Source: Cohaesibacteraceae bacterium (lineage in GTDB: Bacteria > Pseudomonadota > Alphaproteobacteria > Rhizobiales > Cohaesibacteraceae). From it: a stretch of DNA of 5,960 bases. The stretch is from the NCBI GenBank assembly GCA_016764535.1, contig JAESRR010000031.1:9597-15556 (forward strand), given 5' to 3'. Numbering within the stretch: the stretch's first letter is position 1; each line of letters begins with the position of its first letter. The position numbers and the translations under genes are program-made. Positions 5,880 through 5,960 of this stretch are shown piece by piece. A model generated the notes under the pieces. It was not told where the DNA came from. It made no database searches and saw nothing but the letters and a program-made list of their open reading frames with translations.

Positions 5880-5960
5880 CAAACTTCCTTCATGGGCAAT
5901 GCCCGTTGAAACAAGTCATACACTGGCGGTATGGCCGAAGCTTTAAGAACAGGACCGATT
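5879..5960 (-). CDS. C-terminal end of an upstream gene in the protease operon (partial)
   Basis: Reading the minus strand from the window edge, one frame stays open for 26 codons and ends in a TGA (5881-5879) that shares its A with the protease ATG. The peptide ends SAIPPVYDLFQRALPMKEV and looks like a normal protein C-terminus. The protease ribosome binding site lies inside this frame, as is common in coupled operons. The family cannot be told from 26 residues. An alternative, a plus-strand gene starting at ATG 5931 (MAEALRTGPI...), has a purine-rich stretch too close to the ATG to be a good binding site. Confidence 0.5.
   Translation of the reverse strand, partial: IGPVLKASAIPPVYDLFQRALPMKEV
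5894..5904. repeat. Short GC-rich inverted repeat just upstream of the protease ribosome binding site
   Basis: GGGCA-A-TGCCC has perfect 5 bp arms around one base, ending about 3 bp upstream of the region with the protease Shine-Dalgarno. It falls within the probable upstream coding frame, so it may be incidental. Confidence 0.15.

Noticed and set aside
5931..5960. Plus-strand gene start MAEALRTGPI at the right edge
   Set aside because: The purine-rich stretch is one base from the ATG, too close to act as a ribosome binding site, and the minus-strand frame with the TGATG overlap explains the same stretch better.

Overview
The window looks like chromosomal DNA from an alphaproteobacterium. 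The evidence is protein family resemblance: a phosphomannomutase/phosphoglucomutase with the TASHNENGWTGVKMG active-site loop, which I associate with Rhizobiales-type enzymes, and a membrane-anchored retropepsin-like protease of the clan AA type that is common in that class. Base composition, judged by eye, is in the mid-to-upper 40s % GC, which is low for many Rhizobiales, so I do not name a genus. I see no insertion sequences, integrase, tRNA, rRNA or CRISPR array.

Layout, left to right. Positions 1-63 may hold the tail of a plus-strand gene, followed by a weak terminator-like hairpin. A plus-strand gene (170-1903) encodes a two-TM membrane sensor with HAMP and PAS domains and a C-terminus that looks like an eroded histidine kinase. 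Only 13 bp beyond its stop, a minus-strand gene (2975-1917) encodes an exported PhnD-like solute-binding protein with no transporter genes beside it. Divergent from that, a plus-strand gene (3091-3702) encodes a YihX-like HAD phosphatase. It converges, with a 38 bp gap, on a minus-strand phosphomannomutase/phosphoglucomutase (5240-3741) with a good promoter and an inverted repeat just upstream. Further right, a minus-strand retropepsin-like aspartic protease (5879-5376) starts at a TGATG overlap with the C-terminal end of another minus-strand gene that runs off the window.

How the genes may work together. The hexose-phosphate mutase and the HAD phosphatase could act on the same sugar-phosphate pool, since YihX removes phosphate from alpha-glucose-1-phosphate and the mutase makes it, but the pairing is inferred from position only. 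The HAMP-PAS sensor and the orphan binding protein are tail-to-tail. Binding proteins of this family are known to feed sensor kinases, so a sensory pairing is possible but unproven. The sensor's lost kinase residues are the most unusual feature here. I found no clearly new multi-gene system; the most promising candidate is the pseudokinase sensor plus orphan binding protein.
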